A DNA stretch of 64,000 nucleotides. It comes from Dehalococcoidia bacterium (GTDB lineage: Bacteria; Chloroflexota; Dehalococcoidia; Tepidiformales; Tepidiformaceae). Made by a program: the position numbers and the translations under genes. Location of the stretch: the NCBI GenBank assembly GCA_020432045.1, contig JAGQHB010000104.1:1-64000 (forward strand). The letters are read 5' to 3'. The stretch's first letter is position 1; each line of letters begins with the position of its first letter. Positions 24,728-33,199 of the stretch are shown in pieces. The notes beneath the pieces are model-generated. The model saw nothing but the letters and a program-made list of their open reading frames with translations, had not been told where the DNA came from and made no database searches.

Positions 24728-25838
24728 ACCGGACGATCGTCTTCCCCGCGGCACTCCCCGGTTGGTAGAAGCTCGATCCAGGGACCGGCGCCACTCCGAT
24801 TTTCTCCGTCAGCCAGTGTGCAAACGCGGTGTCGTCGCCCGTGAACCCCAGGTCGCTGAAGTCCGCCATCACGTAGTACGCGCCCTCAGGCTGGTGGCAC
24901 CGGAATCCCGCTTCCCGCAAGGCAGACACGAGAAGCCGCCGCTTTCCGTCGTACATCCCCCGCAGTTCCGGGTAGTACGAGTCCGCCTGCTCGATCGCAA
25001 CAGCAGCCGCCTCCTGCAGCGGCGCGGGCGCCCCAACCGTAAGGAAGTCGTGCACTTTGCGTACGCCATTCGTCAGCTCCGGTGGCGCCACAATCGAACC
25101 GAGCCGCCATCCTGTCACGCTGAATGTCTTCGAGAGCCCCGAAATCGTGACGGTCCGGTCGTACATGCCCGGCAGCGTCGCCATCGGGATGTGCTCGTGG
25201 TGGTCATACAGGATGTGCTCGTAGATCTCGTCGGTGATGCACAACACGTCAAATTCCTGGCACAACGCAGCGATCGCCTCCAGCTCAGCCCGGTTCAGCA
25301 CTCGCCCACTCGGATTGTTTGGCGTGTTTACGATGATCGCGCGCGTCCGTTCGTTGAACGCCGACTGCAACGCCGGCAGGTCGATCGCGAAATCCGGCGG
25401 CTCCAGCGTCACGAAGACGAGCTTTGCCCCGCTCATCGCCGCGTCCGGGACGTAGTTTTCATAGAACGGTTCGAAGACGATGACTTCGTCGTCCGGCTCC
25501 ACGACGGCGAGCATTGTCGCCATCATCGCCTCGGTCGCCCCGCAGGTGACCGTGACCTCGCGGTCCGGGTCGAGGCTCATGCCGTATGCGCGTTCCATCT
25601 TGTCCGCGATCGCCTTCCGCAGCCGGAACGAACCCCAGGTGATTGCGTACTGGTTGATGTCTGCCCGGATCGCATCAATCGCTGCCTGCTTGATGAAGTC
25701 AGGCGCCGGAAAGTCCGGGTACCCCTGCGCCAGGTTCATCGCCCCGTGGACCCCCGCCAGCCGCGTCATCTCGCGGATTACCGACTCGCCGAACACGCTC
25801 GTCCGGCTTGCAATGCTTGTCAGGGGTCGTCTCGGCAT
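24666..25838 (-). CDS. PLP-dependent aminotransferase, class I/II
   Basis: This is a fold-type I aminotransferase of 390 residues. The family landmarks are NLAQGYPDFPAPDF near residues 36-49, VNTPNNPSGRVLN, ITDEIYEHILYD and the PLP-lysine motif SGLSKTFSVTGWRLG, with the C-terminal RFTFSKSEETL. Aspartate/kynurenine-type aminotransferases share this pattern; the amino donor cannot be fixed from sequence. The ATG has no Shine-Dalgarno; TACAAT lies 7 nt before it. It is divergent from the EVE-domain gene. Confidence 0.92.
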   Translation of the reverse strand: MPRRPLTSIASRTSVFGESVIREMTRLAGVHGAMNLAQGYPDFPAPDFIKQAAIDAIRADINQYAITWGSFRLRKAIADKMERAYGMSLDPDREVTVTCGATEAMMATMLAVVEPDDEVIVFEPFYENYVPDAAMSGAKLVFVTLEPPDFAIDLPALQSAFNERTRAIIVNTPNNPSGRVLNRAELEAIAALCQEFDVLCITDEIYEHILYDHHEHIPMATLPGMYDRTVTISGLSKTFSVTGWRLGSIVAPPELTNGVRKVHDFLTVGAPAPLQEAAAVAIEQADSYYPELRGMYDGKRRLLVSALREAGFRCHQPEGAYYVMADFSDLGFTGDDTAFAHWLTEKIGVAPVPGSSFYQPGSAAGKTIVRFTFSKSEETLLEAGRRLAAM

Positions 25839-25845
25839 GCGCGCG

Positions 25846-25851
25846 ATTGTA
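25846..25851 (-). promoter_or_regulatory. TACAAT -10-like box, probable leaderless start
   Basis: On the minus strand TACAAT ends 7 nt before the ATG at 25838 of the aminotransferase gene. Confidence 0.4.
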
Positions 25852-25928
25852 CGCGCGCCCGGTGTGAACCGCCGTTGCCGCGTCTCTCCGACCTATACTG
25901 GATTCAGCGCACGTACGAGGAGGCAACG

Positions 25929-26393
25929 ATGACTGACTGGATGGTCACCGGAGGTCCCGATGTCTTCGCGAAGACGCGCGAGCTGGGCTTCACGCAGCAC
26001 GGATTCAAGTCCACGCGCCGCATCATGGCCAACTCGATCGGGCCGGGCGATCGCCTGGCGTTCTACGTCACGGGACGGAAGCAATTTGCCGCGATTGTCG
26101 AGGTGACGAGCGCTGTCACTGAATCCCACGAACGGATCTGGTGGAACGACAAGAAGCCGAACGAGCTGTACCCCTACCGCGTCACGATCGAGCCCATCGT
26201 CGCCCTCGAAGACGAGGACTGGCTTGATGCTGAGCCGTATCACGACCGCTTCACCTGGACGCAGAAGTGGCCCCGCACCAGCTGGGCACTCGCGTACCAG
26301 GGCAACCTCCGGCAGGTCCCGGCGGAAGACTTTGAACTGCTTCTCGCTGACATGAAGAAGGCAGCGGTGCGGAAACCCACCTCGGCCAGGTAG
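25929..26393 (+). CDS. EVE-domain protein
   Basis: This 154-residue single-domain protein resembles the EVE (PUA-like) fold: it opens MTDWMVTGGPDVFAKTRELGF, then GDRLAFYVTGRKQFAAIVEVTS and the aromatic-rich YPYRVTIEPI and RTSWALAYQGNLRQVPAEDFELL. EVE domains bind modified bases in RNA or DNA and often occur near restriction genes, but none is seen here. GAGGAG before the ATG fixes the start. The frame remains open far upstream (to 24459) only because it is antisense to the aminotransferase gene. Confidence 0.78.
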   Translation: MTDWMVTGGPDVFAKTRELGFTQHGFKSTRRIMANSIGPGDRLAFYVTGRKQFAAIVEVTSAVTESHERIWWNDKKPNELYPYRVTIEPIVALEDEDWLDAEPYHDRFTWTQKWPRTSWALAYQGNLRQVPAEDFELLLADMKKAAVRKPTSAR

Positions 26394-26469
26394 CGGCCGT
26401 TCGGCCCCTGATTGCTGCCCCGTTCGGCCCCCTGTACCATTCGCCGCACTGCGGGAGGGGAGGCGGCGG

Positions 26470-26706
26470 ATGTTTCAATTTCCACGATGCCGTAAATGCG
26501 ATGACGGCGACCTGGTGCCGTTCTCCGACTTCGGGAGCCAGGGCGCACCGATCCAGTTCAAAGCGTGGGTCTGCACCAACCCTGATTGCGGCTACAACAT
26601 TAAGATCCGAAACGGCGACGTTTATATCGACGAGCCGATTAACGACGGGTCTGGTCACTACCAGGACCGCGACCGCGGGTATTCCGACCGAGGAGGCCGA
26701 CGCTAA
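26470..26706 (+). CDS. Small zinc-ribbon protein
   Basis: This 78-residue protein has [10 protein letters not shown] near residues 7-16 and CTNPDCG near 35-41, which should form one zinc ribbon with an intervening loop. A charged Asp/Arg/Tyr-rich tail ([15 protein letters not shown]) follows. It resembles small zinc-ribbon proteins of unknown role. A GGGAGGGGAGG run precedes the ATG. It lies between the EVE gene and nuoB on the same strand. Confidence 0.75.
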   Translation: MFQFPRCRKCDDGDLVPFSDFGSQGAPIQFKAWVCTNPDCGYNIKIRNGDVYIDEPINDGSGHYQDRDRGYSDRGGRR

Positions 26707-26765
26707 CATCCGGGGCCGCCCCGCCGTCGAGCGATGCCGCCGCGTGTGCTAGGCTCGTTGCTGCC

Positions 26766-27431
26766 ATGTCACAGGCGAACAAGGTCTACCAGCCACTTCC
26801 CGTGCCGATGATCGAGACCGGCATCGAGCGCGAGCTTGAGCAAAACGTGCTCATCACCAGCGTCGACCAGGTCCTCAACTGGGCCCGGCGCTCGTCTCTC
26901 TGGCCCGCTATGTTCGGCCTTGCGTGCTGTGCGATGGAAATGATCGCAGCGGCGATGCCGCGGTACGACCTGGCCCGCTTCGGTGCGGAGATCTTCCGCG
27001 CTTCTCCGCGGCAGGCCGACCTCCTGATTGTCCCGGGCACCGTCACATGGAAGATGGCGCCCGCTGTCCGCCGGGTTTGGCTCCAGATGCCCGAACCGAA
27101 ATGGGCTATCGCGATGGGCGGATGTGCGATCATGGGTGGACCGTTCGCGTACGCCTACAGCGTTACTCCGGGCGTGAACACGCTTTTGCCAGTCGACGTT
27201 TACGTGCCCGGTTGCCCGCCGCGGCCGGAATCGCTGCTCACGGGCCTGATGATGCTCCAGGACAAGATCAAGCAAGACACCATCGCCAATAAGTGGCAGC
27301 GCAAAGACGTGGAACCACAGTTCCACCGGTACCTTCCCGATGGCGACCCCATCCGCAAAGAGCTTGAATCGCTCTGGCCGCCATACATCGACTACGACGC
27401 ACCGCCAGCGGGCGGCGCCTTCGCGCGCTAG
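26766..27431 (+). CDS. nuoB: NADH-quinone oxidoreductase subunit B-like protein
   Basis: NuoB carries cluster N2, the last Fe4S4 cluster before quinone in respiratory complex I. All four cluster cysteines are present: the CC pair in [10 protein letters not shown], the Cys in MGGCAIMGG and the Cys in VPGCPPRPE. The usual GTxTNKM is GTVTWKM here. The protein is 221 residues with a C-terminal extension. No other nuo gene is in the window; in most genomes nuoB sits inside nuoA-N. It could be a second, stand-alone copy or part of a split complex. Confidence 0.88.
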   Translation: MSQANKVYQPLPVPMIETGIERELEQNVLITSVDQVLNWARRSSLWPAMFGLACCAMEMIAAAMPRYDLARFGAEIFRASPRQADLLIVPGTVTWKMAPAVRRVWLQMPEPKWAIAMGGCAIMGGPFAYAYSVTPGVNTLLPVDVYVPGCPPRPESLLTGLMMLQDKIKQDTIANKWQRKDVEPQFHRYLPDGDPIRKELESLWPPYIDYDAPPAGGAFAR

Positions 27432-27451
27432 CCCACCGCAAGGAGTCCCAC

Positions 27452-27661
27452 GTGTCCAAGGTTGAATGGAGTGCCATTGAGGCGCTCGTCTCTCATGCCT
27501 TCGAAGGCGGCGCAATGCCCGAGCGCCAGGATCTCGTCGACATCGCTTTTGCCACGGACGCCTCAGACGATATCGTCGACGCACTCGACTCACTGCCATC
27601 GCGACCGGTGCCCTCGCTCGACGCCCTGAAAGAGCATCTCACGGGCAAAGATCTCATCTAG
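27452..27661 (+). CDS. Small DUF2795-like protein
   Basis: This 69-residue protein resembles DUF2795: a short helical domain with RQDLVDIAFATDASDDIVDAL followed by SLPSRPVPSLDALKEHL, matching the usual LVxxAxxxGAxxxVxxxLxxLPdrxYxSPxxV pattern. Function unknown. It starts with GTG after AAGGAG at proper distance and lies 20 nt after nuoB, so the two may be cotranscribed. Confidence 0.65.
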   Translation: MSKVEWSAIEALVSHAFEGGAMPERQDLVDIAFATDASDDIVDALDSLPSRPVPSLDALKEHLTGKDLI

Positions 27662-27788
27662 GTCGAGCAGCCGCGCTGGAGATCGGCGTGTCACGGGTCT
27701 CTGGCACACGAGTGGCTGAAACGCTCCTGCTGCCGCTCCCCCGCCTCTCCGTCATAATGCCTTCACACACCCAGATGAGGGGCTCTTC

Positions 27789-28391
27789 ATGGACAAGTTC
27801 ACGACTGTGACTGGCAATGCCATCCCGCTCAACCGCGCCGATGTCGATACCGACCAGATCATCCCGGCGAAATACCTCAAGCGCATCGAGCGCACAGGTT
27901 TCGGCGAGTTCGCCTTTGAGACGTGGCGTCGCGACCCGGAATTCGTCGTCAACAATCCCGAATATGCGGGTGCGCCGGTGCTCCTCGCTGGCCCGAACTT
28001 CGGCTGCGGCTCATCTCGCGAACACGCCCCGTGGGCGCTCCAGGATATGGGCCTCAAAGTGCTCATCGCTCCGTCCTTCGCCGACATCTTCCGCAACAAC
28101 TGCGCCAAGATCGGGCTCCTCACAGTCGTGCTCCCCCAGGACGACATCAACCACCTGATGGCACGCGCGGAAGAGGCCCCATCTTCCAGGCTGGTAATCG
28201 ACCTGGAGACGCAGACCGTCTCCACCGCCGATGGGTCGTTCGTGCGGACGTTTGAAATAAATAGCTTTGTCCGGAACTGCCTGCTCAACGGACTCGACGA
28301 CATCGCGCTCACGCTTCAGAACGAACCGGACATCACAGCCTTCGAAGCGGGGCGTGGCAACCTCTATCCCGTCCTGAGCGCGGCAGGCTAG
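27789..28391 (+). CDS. leuD: 3-isopropylmalate dehydratase small subunit
   Basis: LeuD pairs with the Fe-S subunit LeuC to isomerise 2-isopropylmalate to 3-isopropylmalate in leucine synthesis. The swivel-domain landmarks are NRADVDTDQIIPAKYLKR at residues 15-32 and LLAGPNFGCGSSREHAPWAL near 66-85. Length (200 residues) is normal. GAGG precedes the ATG. No leuC lies adjacent, so the partner must be encoded elsewhere. The OsmC gene starts only 2 nt after the stop. Confidence 0.93.
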   Translation: MDKFTTVTGNAIPLNRADVDTDQIIPAKYLKRIERTGFGEFAFETWRRDPEFVVNNPEYAGAPVLLAGPNFGCGSSREHAPWALQDMGLKVLIAPSFADIFRNNCAKIGLLTVVLPQDDINHLMARAEEAPSSRLVIDLETQTVSTADGSFVRTFEINSFVRNCLLNGLDDIALTLQNEPDITAFEAGRGNLYPVLSAAG

Positions 28392-28393
28392 CA

Positions 28394-28816
28394 ATGCCAC
28401 GCGTCAAAGCAGAATTCCAGGATCGCAAGCGCATCATCTTCTCTGCCCGGGGCCGGTCGTCGGTCAACGTCCGCGAAAGCCTCGACGATGGACCGATCGG
28501 TTACAGCTCCACTGAACTCCTCCTGATCGCCCTCGCCAATTGCCAGCTTGGCACGTTGCTCGGCCATGATCTCCTCAAGGACGCGGACGTCCTTTCGGCC
28601 ACGGCCGCGCTCGAAGCGGGGATGGCGCCAGATCCTCCGCGCGTCGTCACCGTTGACGTCGATGTGAAGCTCGTCGTCCGTGACCCGGCGCTGCTCGCCC
28701 ACCGCGCCGAGCTGGAGGCCGCGACCTGCGGATGCCCGATGTGTAATTCGGTCAGCGCAGCGATCAATGTGCGCCTGGCGATGGAGGCCGCGGCGCCGGC
28801 CGGGACGCGCGCATGA
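28394..28816 (+). CDS. OsmC-family protein
   Basis: This 140-residue protein has the OsmC/YhfA layout: an N-terminal strand pair, then the helix with GYSSTELLLIALANCQLGTLL carrying the first redox-type cysteine and, near the C-terminus, EAATCGCPMCNSVSAAINVRL carrying further cysteines. OsmC and Ohr proteins reduce organic peroxides with a Cys pair, but this one has a CxCxxC cluster rather than the single late Cys, so the chemistry may differ. It is the second gene after leuD and overlaps the next small ORF by ATGA. Confidence 0.75.
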   Translation: MPRVKAEFQDRKRIIFSARGRSSVNVRESLDDGPIGYSSTELLLIALANCQLGTLLGHDLLKDADVLSATAALEAGMAPDPPRVVTVDVDVKLVVRDPALLAHRAELEAATCGCPMCNSVSAAINVRLAMEAAAPAGTRA

Positions 28817-28977
28817 GTTCGAGCGCCGGCCGTCCCTCGCTTGCTGACGTGTGGCGCAACTTCCGCGAGTACGACGCCCCCGTCGCCGTAAAGTCGCGCA
28901 TGTTCATCGCGAACAACTTCCGAAAGCTCCGGCGGCGGTCGGGCTGCTGCGGTAACGGCGGTGAGCCAGGGTGCTGA
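28813..28977 (+). CDS. 54-residue protein with CCGNGGEPGC tail
   Basis: This short frame begins at an ATG overlapping the OsmC stop (ATGA) and encodes 54 residues. The N-terminal part reads SLADVWRNFREYDAPVAVKS, then a basic stretch NNFRKLRRR and a Cys-rich end CCGNGGEPGC. The translational coupling and the conserved-looking Cys-Gly tail argue that it is expressed. I do not recognise a named family. The three cysteines could bind metal or be redox-active together with the OsmC protein. Confidence 0.6.
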   Translation: MSSSAGRPSLADVWRNFREYDAPVAVKSRMFIANNFRKLRRRSGCCGNGGEPGC

Positions 28978-29092
28978 ATCGGCTCCGCGCCGTCCGGTCC
29001 GGACGCGTGAACGCTCGTACACGTGGCGCTTCCCTGTCGTCTCCCAACATGCCACCATACGCGCGAGGGTGGCCCCCCGCCCGGGAGCGCGC

Positions 29093-29896
29093 ATGAGCTC
29101 GACAGATGATTCCGAGATGAACGACGCCGTCTGCCCGCACCTCGGCCTCCTTGATGATGCCGAGTCGCATGCCACCTACGCCACGGACGAGCACCGGTGC
29201 TACCGGCTCGATCGGCCAACCCGAATCGCGCCCAACCACCAGGAGCGCTACTGCCTGAGCAGCCAGTTCAGCAGCTGCCCCATCTTCCAGGGCGAGGGCA
29301 TCGGCGCGACGCTCGCGGCTTCGGGTGGGCCTGCCACTCCCCCTCCGGCGCCGGCCGCTGCCGGAGCTTCCCTTGACCGGCCGTCATCCGGGGCCCGGCT
29401 TGATCGCCCCGGTGCCCGGCCTGCCCGCTCTCCGGCCGCCGAGCGTGCTGCCGGCTCACTTTCCGCCAGCCCTCGGCCTCGTCCCGGCGGCCTCCCGCTA
29501 CCCGTGCTCACAATCGGGCTCTTCATTGGAGCAGCCGTCATCATTGGTCTGGCCTTCCTCATCCAGCGTGTTGTTGGCGGCGACGATGGCGGTACTCCCG
29601 CGGGCCCCGGCGTAACACAGACGCGCACTGTCACAGGCGCCAACACGGCGGCGCCGACCGGGACGCAATCCCCCGGCGCCGCACGGACGCCGAGCGGTAC
29701 CGCCACCGTTACCGGCACGCCTGGTACGGGCACGCCGGCATCTGCTGCCGGAACATATACCGTTCAGGCCGGTGACACCTGCAGCGCAATCGCGTCGCAG
29801 TTCAACACGACCTTCGAGGAACTCCGCCGTCTCAACCCGGCGATAGATGCGGATTGCACGAACCTGCAGGTCGATCAGGTGATCAAAGTCCCGTAG
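29093..29896 (+). CDS. LysM-domain membrane protein with N-terminal Cys motif
   Basis: This 267-residue protein has three parts. Residues 1-60 contain a four-Cys module (CPHLGLLDDAESHA, RCYRLDRP, YCLSSQFSSCPIF) that reads as a small metal-binding domain. A Pro/Ala/Ser-rich linker precedes one membrane helix near 140-165 (LTIGLFIGAAVIIGLAFLIQ). An extracytoplasmic Thr/Gly-rich region then leads to one LysM domain (YTVQAGDTCSAIASQFNTTF) at the C-terminus, which should bind peptidoglycan-like glycans. It would link a cytosolic sensor-like module to the cell surface. The ATG at 29093 has GGGAG before it. Its end overlaps the convergent HD gene by 14 bp. Confidence 0.8.
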   Translation: MSSTDDSEMNDAVCPHLGLLDDAESHATYATDEHRCYRLDRPTRIAPNHQERYCLSSQFSSCPIFQGEGIGATLAASGGPATPPPAPAAAGASLDRPSSGARLDRPGARPARSPAAERAAGSLSASPRPRPGGLPLPVLTIGLFIGAAVIIGLAFLIQRVVGGDDGGTPAGPGVTQTRTVTGANTAAPTGTQSPGAARTPSGTATVTGTPGTGTPASAAGTYTVQAGDTCSAIASQFNTTFEELRRLNPAIDADCTNLQVDQVIKVP

Positions 29897-30536
29897 CCAG
29901 CCCGAGCTCGTCCGGGAAATCATCGGTCCGGGGTGGAAGCCCGATGTCCGCGTGGTGTTCCGCCACCCAGCGCACGCGTGCCTCCCAGTGCGCGGGGTAG
30001 CTGTCCCACCCGCGCTCGCGTTCTTCCACCCATTTGTAGTCCGCCCAGCACAGCATGGCCGTGTCGAGGTCGCGCCTCGCCAAGCGCCTGATGTCCGGGA
30101 GCTGTGGGGCACGTTTCCGCTTTCGGCGCTCGATCTTGTCCGCAACCAGGATGATCCTGGCGATGAGCGGCATCTCCGGGCTTCCCGTCGTGTGGTCGCG
30201 GACAGCAGCCAACACCTCGTCGTCGTCCACGCCGAACCGCTCCCGAAGGACGACCGCCGCGAGCGGACCGTGGAGCATGACGGGCGATCGCTCGTCCCAC
30301 TCGCTGACCAGGATCCCCGCCTCCTTCGCAAGCTTTAACAGCTTCGCTGGCGCATGTGCCCGGAAGAGGTCGTGGCCCACGGTCGCCAGTTCGACGCGCT
30401 CACGATCGGCGTCGTGGCGGTCTGCCAGATCCAGCGCCTCTTCCAACACACGCTCGACGTGCGCCCGGAGCCCCGGAGGCCGGCTCCGCATTTCCTCCCG
30501 GACGGCCCTGATCTGCTTTCGTAATGTTTTCGGCAT
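29883..30536 (-). CDS. HD-domain phosphohydrolase (YqeK-like)
   Basis: This 217-residue protein resembles the YqeK family of HD hydrolases, which split diadenosine tetraphosphate. The HD metal ligands are visible as HVERVLEEALDLADRH near residues 25-40, the HD pair in TVGHDLFRAH, HGPLAA near 90-95 and VRDHTTG near 111-117. No nucleotide-adenylyltransferase (nadD) gene is adjacent, although yqeK often sits next to it. The ATG at 30536 abuts the stop codon of the HIT gene, so the two are coupled; both families act on dinucleotides or nucleotides. Confidence 0.8.
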   Translation of the reverse strand: MPKTLRKQIRAVREEMRSRPPGLRAHVERVLEEALDLADRHDADRERVELATVGHDLFRAHAPAKLLKLAKEAGILVSEWDERSPVMLHGPLAAVVLRERFGVDDDEVLAAVRDHTTGSPEMPLIARIILVADKIERRKRKRAPQLPDIRRLARRDLDTAMLCWADYKWVEERERGWDSYPAHWEARVRWVAEHHADIGLPPRTDDFPDELGLATGL

Positions 30537-30883
30537 TAGCCCTCGGGCCCCAGCTTCCGGCCGCCAACGAGGTGCAAATGCAGGTGCGAAATCGTCATCC
30601 CGGCCGCTTCACCGACGTTGAATGCGAGACGGTATCCCGCCTCCTTCAGCCCCTCAGCGGTCGCTGCGTCCGTCGCAAGCGCGAACACCCCTGCAAGCAG
30701 GTCCTTGTCTCCCCATTCCAGCAGCCTCGCGTCGTCCACGTGGCGTTTTGGGATGACCAACAGGTGCACAGGCGCCCGCGGATTGATATCGCGGATCGCG
30801 AAGGCTTGCTGGTTCTCAGCCACCTTTTCTACAGCTATCTCGCCGCTCGCCATCCTGCAAAACAGGCAGTTCTCGTTGGCCAC
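30536..30883 (-). CDS. HIT-family nucleotide hydrolase
   Basis: This 115-residue histidine-triad protein has the C-terminal signature SHLHLHLVGG and an N-terminal CLFCRMASGEIAVEKV typical of HinT, with NPRAPVHLLVIPKRHV in the middle. HinT enzymes hydrolyse adenosine phosphoramidates. It starts with GTG after GGAGGAGG and lies 12 nt after the S9 peptidase stop, so peptidase, HIT and HD genes form one minus-strand operon. Pairing with a YqeK-like HD protein suggests shared nucleotide housekeeping. Confidence 0.93.
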   Translation of the reverse strand: MANENCLFCRMASGEIAVEKVAENQQAFAIRDINPRAPVHLLVIPKRHVDDARLLEWGDKDLLAGVFALATDAATAEGLKEAGYRLAFNVGEAAGMTISHLHLHLVGGRKLGPEG

Positions 30884-30895
30884 GGTCCCTCCTCC

Positions 30896-32815
30896 TCAGG
30901 CGAACAGTACGTGCTCTCGCAGAAAACGATCCACGGTTTTCCAGAAGTGGTCGATCGTCTCTGCCTTGCGCCAGCCGTGACCTTCGCCTTCGTACACATG
31001 GTATTCGTGCGTCACACCGCGTGCCTTCAGCGACGCCACGATCGAGTCGCTTTGTTCGCGGGGCACCACCCGGTCGATGTCCCCCTGGAAGACGGCCAAC
31101 GGGTCGACGATCTTGTCCGCGTGGAAGATTGGCGACCGCTCCCGGTAGACAGCGGCCGCCTCCGGCAACGGCCCAAGCATCGAGTCCAGGTACCTGGCCT
31201 CGAACTTGTGGGTGTCGCTCGCGAGCGTGAACATGTTCGAGACGCCGAACATGCAGATCCCGGCTTTGTAGAACCCCTGGTAATCCACGAACGACTGCAG
31301 CACGGTGTACCCACCCGCGCTGCCACCCATGATCACCAGCTTATCGCCGTCCGCTTTGCCCTCCCGCGCGAGTGCCTCAGCGCCCCACCGTGCGTCCCGG
31401 ACGTCGTAGATCCCCCAGCTCTCCCGCAGCTTCAGCATGTAGTCTCGACCATATCCGGTGCTTCCCCGGTAGTTGGGAAAGAACACACCGTAACCGCGCG
31501 TCGCGAAGAACTGCGCCGTCGGGTTCCATGTCGCGGTCACCTGGCTGGTTGGACCGCCATGCACCGAAACGATCAGCGGCGGGGCTCCACTCCCCACGAA
31601 GCGATCGCTCGCAGGCGGGTAGTAGATTCCGTGTGCTGTCTCACCATCGAACGACCGCCAGCTGATCGCTTCAGGCGACGAGAGTGCCGCTGGCCGGACG
31701 ATCTCCGCATCAGACCGACGCACGATCTCAGGCGGCTGCTGGCCCGGCGCATCGAAAACGACGACGCGCGGCGGCTGGTTACCCGCCGAGACCACCGCCG
31801 CGACGCTCCGCCCGTCTGGCGTCCCGACCGGATGCGCGATTGCCGTGTACGCGTCACTTCCCTCAATCCGGCGCTCGCCGCCCTCTGCGTCCACGCTCAC
31901 GAGCCGGTCGAATCCGCCGCTGCTGATCACTGCTGCAGAACGGCCACTGCCAAGCGGGCTAAATCGCCGCATGCCCTGGCCCCAGGCCGGCGTCCCGGCC
32001 TCGCCGTCGAGTGCCATCGTCACGGTCTCGCCGGTCGCCGTGTTCAACCGCCGCAGCCGTCCCCAGCCACCCTCATCGGACACGAAGACGACCGAATCTC
32101 CCTCCGGCGTGAACTCTGGCTGGAAGATTGCTACGCCGGGCCCCCCGGCCACCACCATGGATTCCTTCAAGGCAGGTGCGCCATCGCCAACCGCCAGGCG
32201 TGCAACCCGGAGCTCCGTCCCGTCCCATGGCATATTCGGGTGGTCCCATTCGACCCAGGCAAGACGCTCGCCGTCCGGACTCCAGGATGGCTGCATATAG
32301 AAGTCCCGGCCCTCCCCGATGCGTGCCGGCCAGCGTTTTCCTTCGGTGTCGACGACCGCGATCGCATCGACATCTTCGTACGTATGGACATACGCCAGCC
32401 AACGTCCATCCGGCGACACACGCGGAGTCGATGCGGCGCCGAATCCCGGCGTAATCGGCCGGGGCTTGCCGCCGTCGAGCTCCTGCCGGTAGATCCGCTG
32501 GTCCGCCTGGCCGATGAAGTACGCGGCCCCATGAGAGAGCGTGAAGTCACCCCCGCCGTAGCCGACAAATGCCCGCACCGCCATTTCGCCAGGCGTGAGG
32601 TCCCGGAGCGATCCGTCGGCCTCACGCAAGACAAGCACGCCGCGGTCGGACCGTCCCTCGACCCACGCGAGGCGTTCGCCGCCGGTGTCCCAGCACGGTT
32701 CGCCGAGCCGAATCCCTGCTGCGATGTCTTGCGGTCCAATCGGGCTCGGCCAGAGGCCATACATGCGCTGTTCAGTCATGGCCGTAGCTTGCCGCCTCTG
32801 CCGACTCTCCGCCAT
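30896..32815 (-). CDS. S9-family prolyl oligopeptidase-like peptidase
   Basis: This peptidase of about 639 residues has a seven-bladed beta-propeller with repeated SPDGRWLAYV and SPDGERLAWV segments, then an alpha/beta-hydrolase domain: GPTSQVTATWNP, the nucleophile motif MGGSAGGYT near 495-503, the acid in FQGDIDRVVP and the histidine in GEGHGWR near the C-terminus. It removes short peptides from oligopeptides, probably in the cytoplasm because no signal peptide is seen. The ATG at 32815 has GGGGAGG before it; the ATG at 32779 (MTEQRMYGLWPSP) is nearer the usual family start but lacks such a site. Confidence 0.9.
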   Translation of the reverse strand: MAESRQRRQATAMTEQRMYGLWPSPIGPQDIAAGIRLGEPCWDTGGERLAWVEGRSDRGVLVLREADGSLRDLTPGEMAVRAFVGYGGGDFTLSHGAAYFIGQADQRIYRQELDGGKPRPITPGFGAASTPRVSPDGRWLAYVHTYEDVDAIAVVDTEGKRWPARIGEGRDFYMQPSWSPDGERLAWVEWDHPNMPWDGTELRVARLAVGDGAPALKESMVVAGGPGVAIFQPEFTPEGDSVVFVSDEGGWGRLRRLNTATGETVTMALDGEAGTPAWGQGMRRFSPLGSGRSAAVISSGGFDRLVSVDAEGGERRIEGSDAYTAIAHPVGTPDGRSVAAVVSAGNQPPRVVVFDAPGQQPPEIVRRSDAEIVRPAALSSPEAISWRSFDGETAHGIYYPPASDRFVGSGAPPLIVSVHGGPTSQVTATWNPTAQFFATRGYGVFFPNYRGSTGYGRDYMLKLRESWGIYDVRDARWGAEALAREGKADGDKLVIMGGSAGGYTVLQSFVDYQGFYKAGICMFGVSNMFTLASDTHKFEARYLDSMLGPLPEAAAVYRERSPIFHADKIVDPLAVFQGDIDRVVPREQSDSIVASLKARGVTHEYHVYEGEGHGWRKAETIDHFWKTVDRFLREHVLFA

Positions 32816-32877
32816 GGCCCCTCCCCAGTTCCTCGTGTACAACTGGCCGCGGCCCACAGGCCGGAAGGCAGGCACAG

Positions 32878-33105
32878 ATGGCGCGGATCGAAGTCAAGTC
32901 CGAAATGGCGGGCACCATCCTCGAGGTGCTCGTTGGCGCCGGCGATCTCGTCACGACGGGCCAGGAACTCCTCATCGTCGAGTCGATGAAGATGGAAGTG
33001 CCGGTCGAGAGCCCTGCCGACGGCCGCGTCGCCGAACTTGCAATCGCAGCAAGCGCGGTGATCGCCGAAGGTGACCTGCTGCTAGTCATTGAATCCAGCG
33101 GCTGA
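32878..33105 (+). CDS. Stand-alone biotinyl/lipoyl carrier domain
   Basis: This 75-residue protein is a complete biotinyl domain: EMAGTILEVLVGAGDLV, then the modification motif ESMKMEVPVESPADGRV near residues 35-51 with the target Lys at about 38, and GDLLLVIE at the end. It should carry biotin for a carboxylase, but no biotin carboxylase or carboxyltransferase gene is adjacent. Such lone carriers can serve acyl-CoA carboxylases encoded elsewhere. It is divergent from the S9 peptidase gene. Confidence 0.88.
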   Translation: MARIEVKSEMAGTILEVLVGAGDLVTTGQELLIVESMKMEVPVESPADGRVAELAIAASAVIAEGDLLLVIESSG

Positions 33106-33168
33106 CCGCCACCCCGGAGCTGCCGTCGCCCCCGCCAACCGTAAAGGTCTGGGGCCATATGCTCCCTG

Positions 33169-33187
33169 CTAACGAAATTTTCGTTAG
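33169..33187. promoter_or_regulatory. 9+1+9 perfect palindrome, candidate operator of the HTH-inositol-phosphate synthase gene
   Basis: CTAACGAAA-T-TTTCGTTAG is a perfect dyad ending 12 nt before the ATG at 33200. A TAGTAT box at 33185-33190 overlaps its right end, so a bound protein would block initiation. The downstream gene encodes its own helix-turn-helix, making it the natural candidate to bind here. Confidence 0.6.
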
Positions 33188-33199
33188 TATGAAGGCTGG

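Noticed and set aside
24459-26393. 644-codon open frame on the plus strand
   Set aside because: It is antisense to the aminotransferase gene for most of its length; only its end from ATG 25929 (EVE domain, with a ribosome site) is real.
30524-32989. 821-codon open frame on the plus strand
   Set aside because: It is antisense to the HIT and S9 peptidase genes, with Arg/His/Pro-rich composition typical of a shadow frame in GC-rich DNA.
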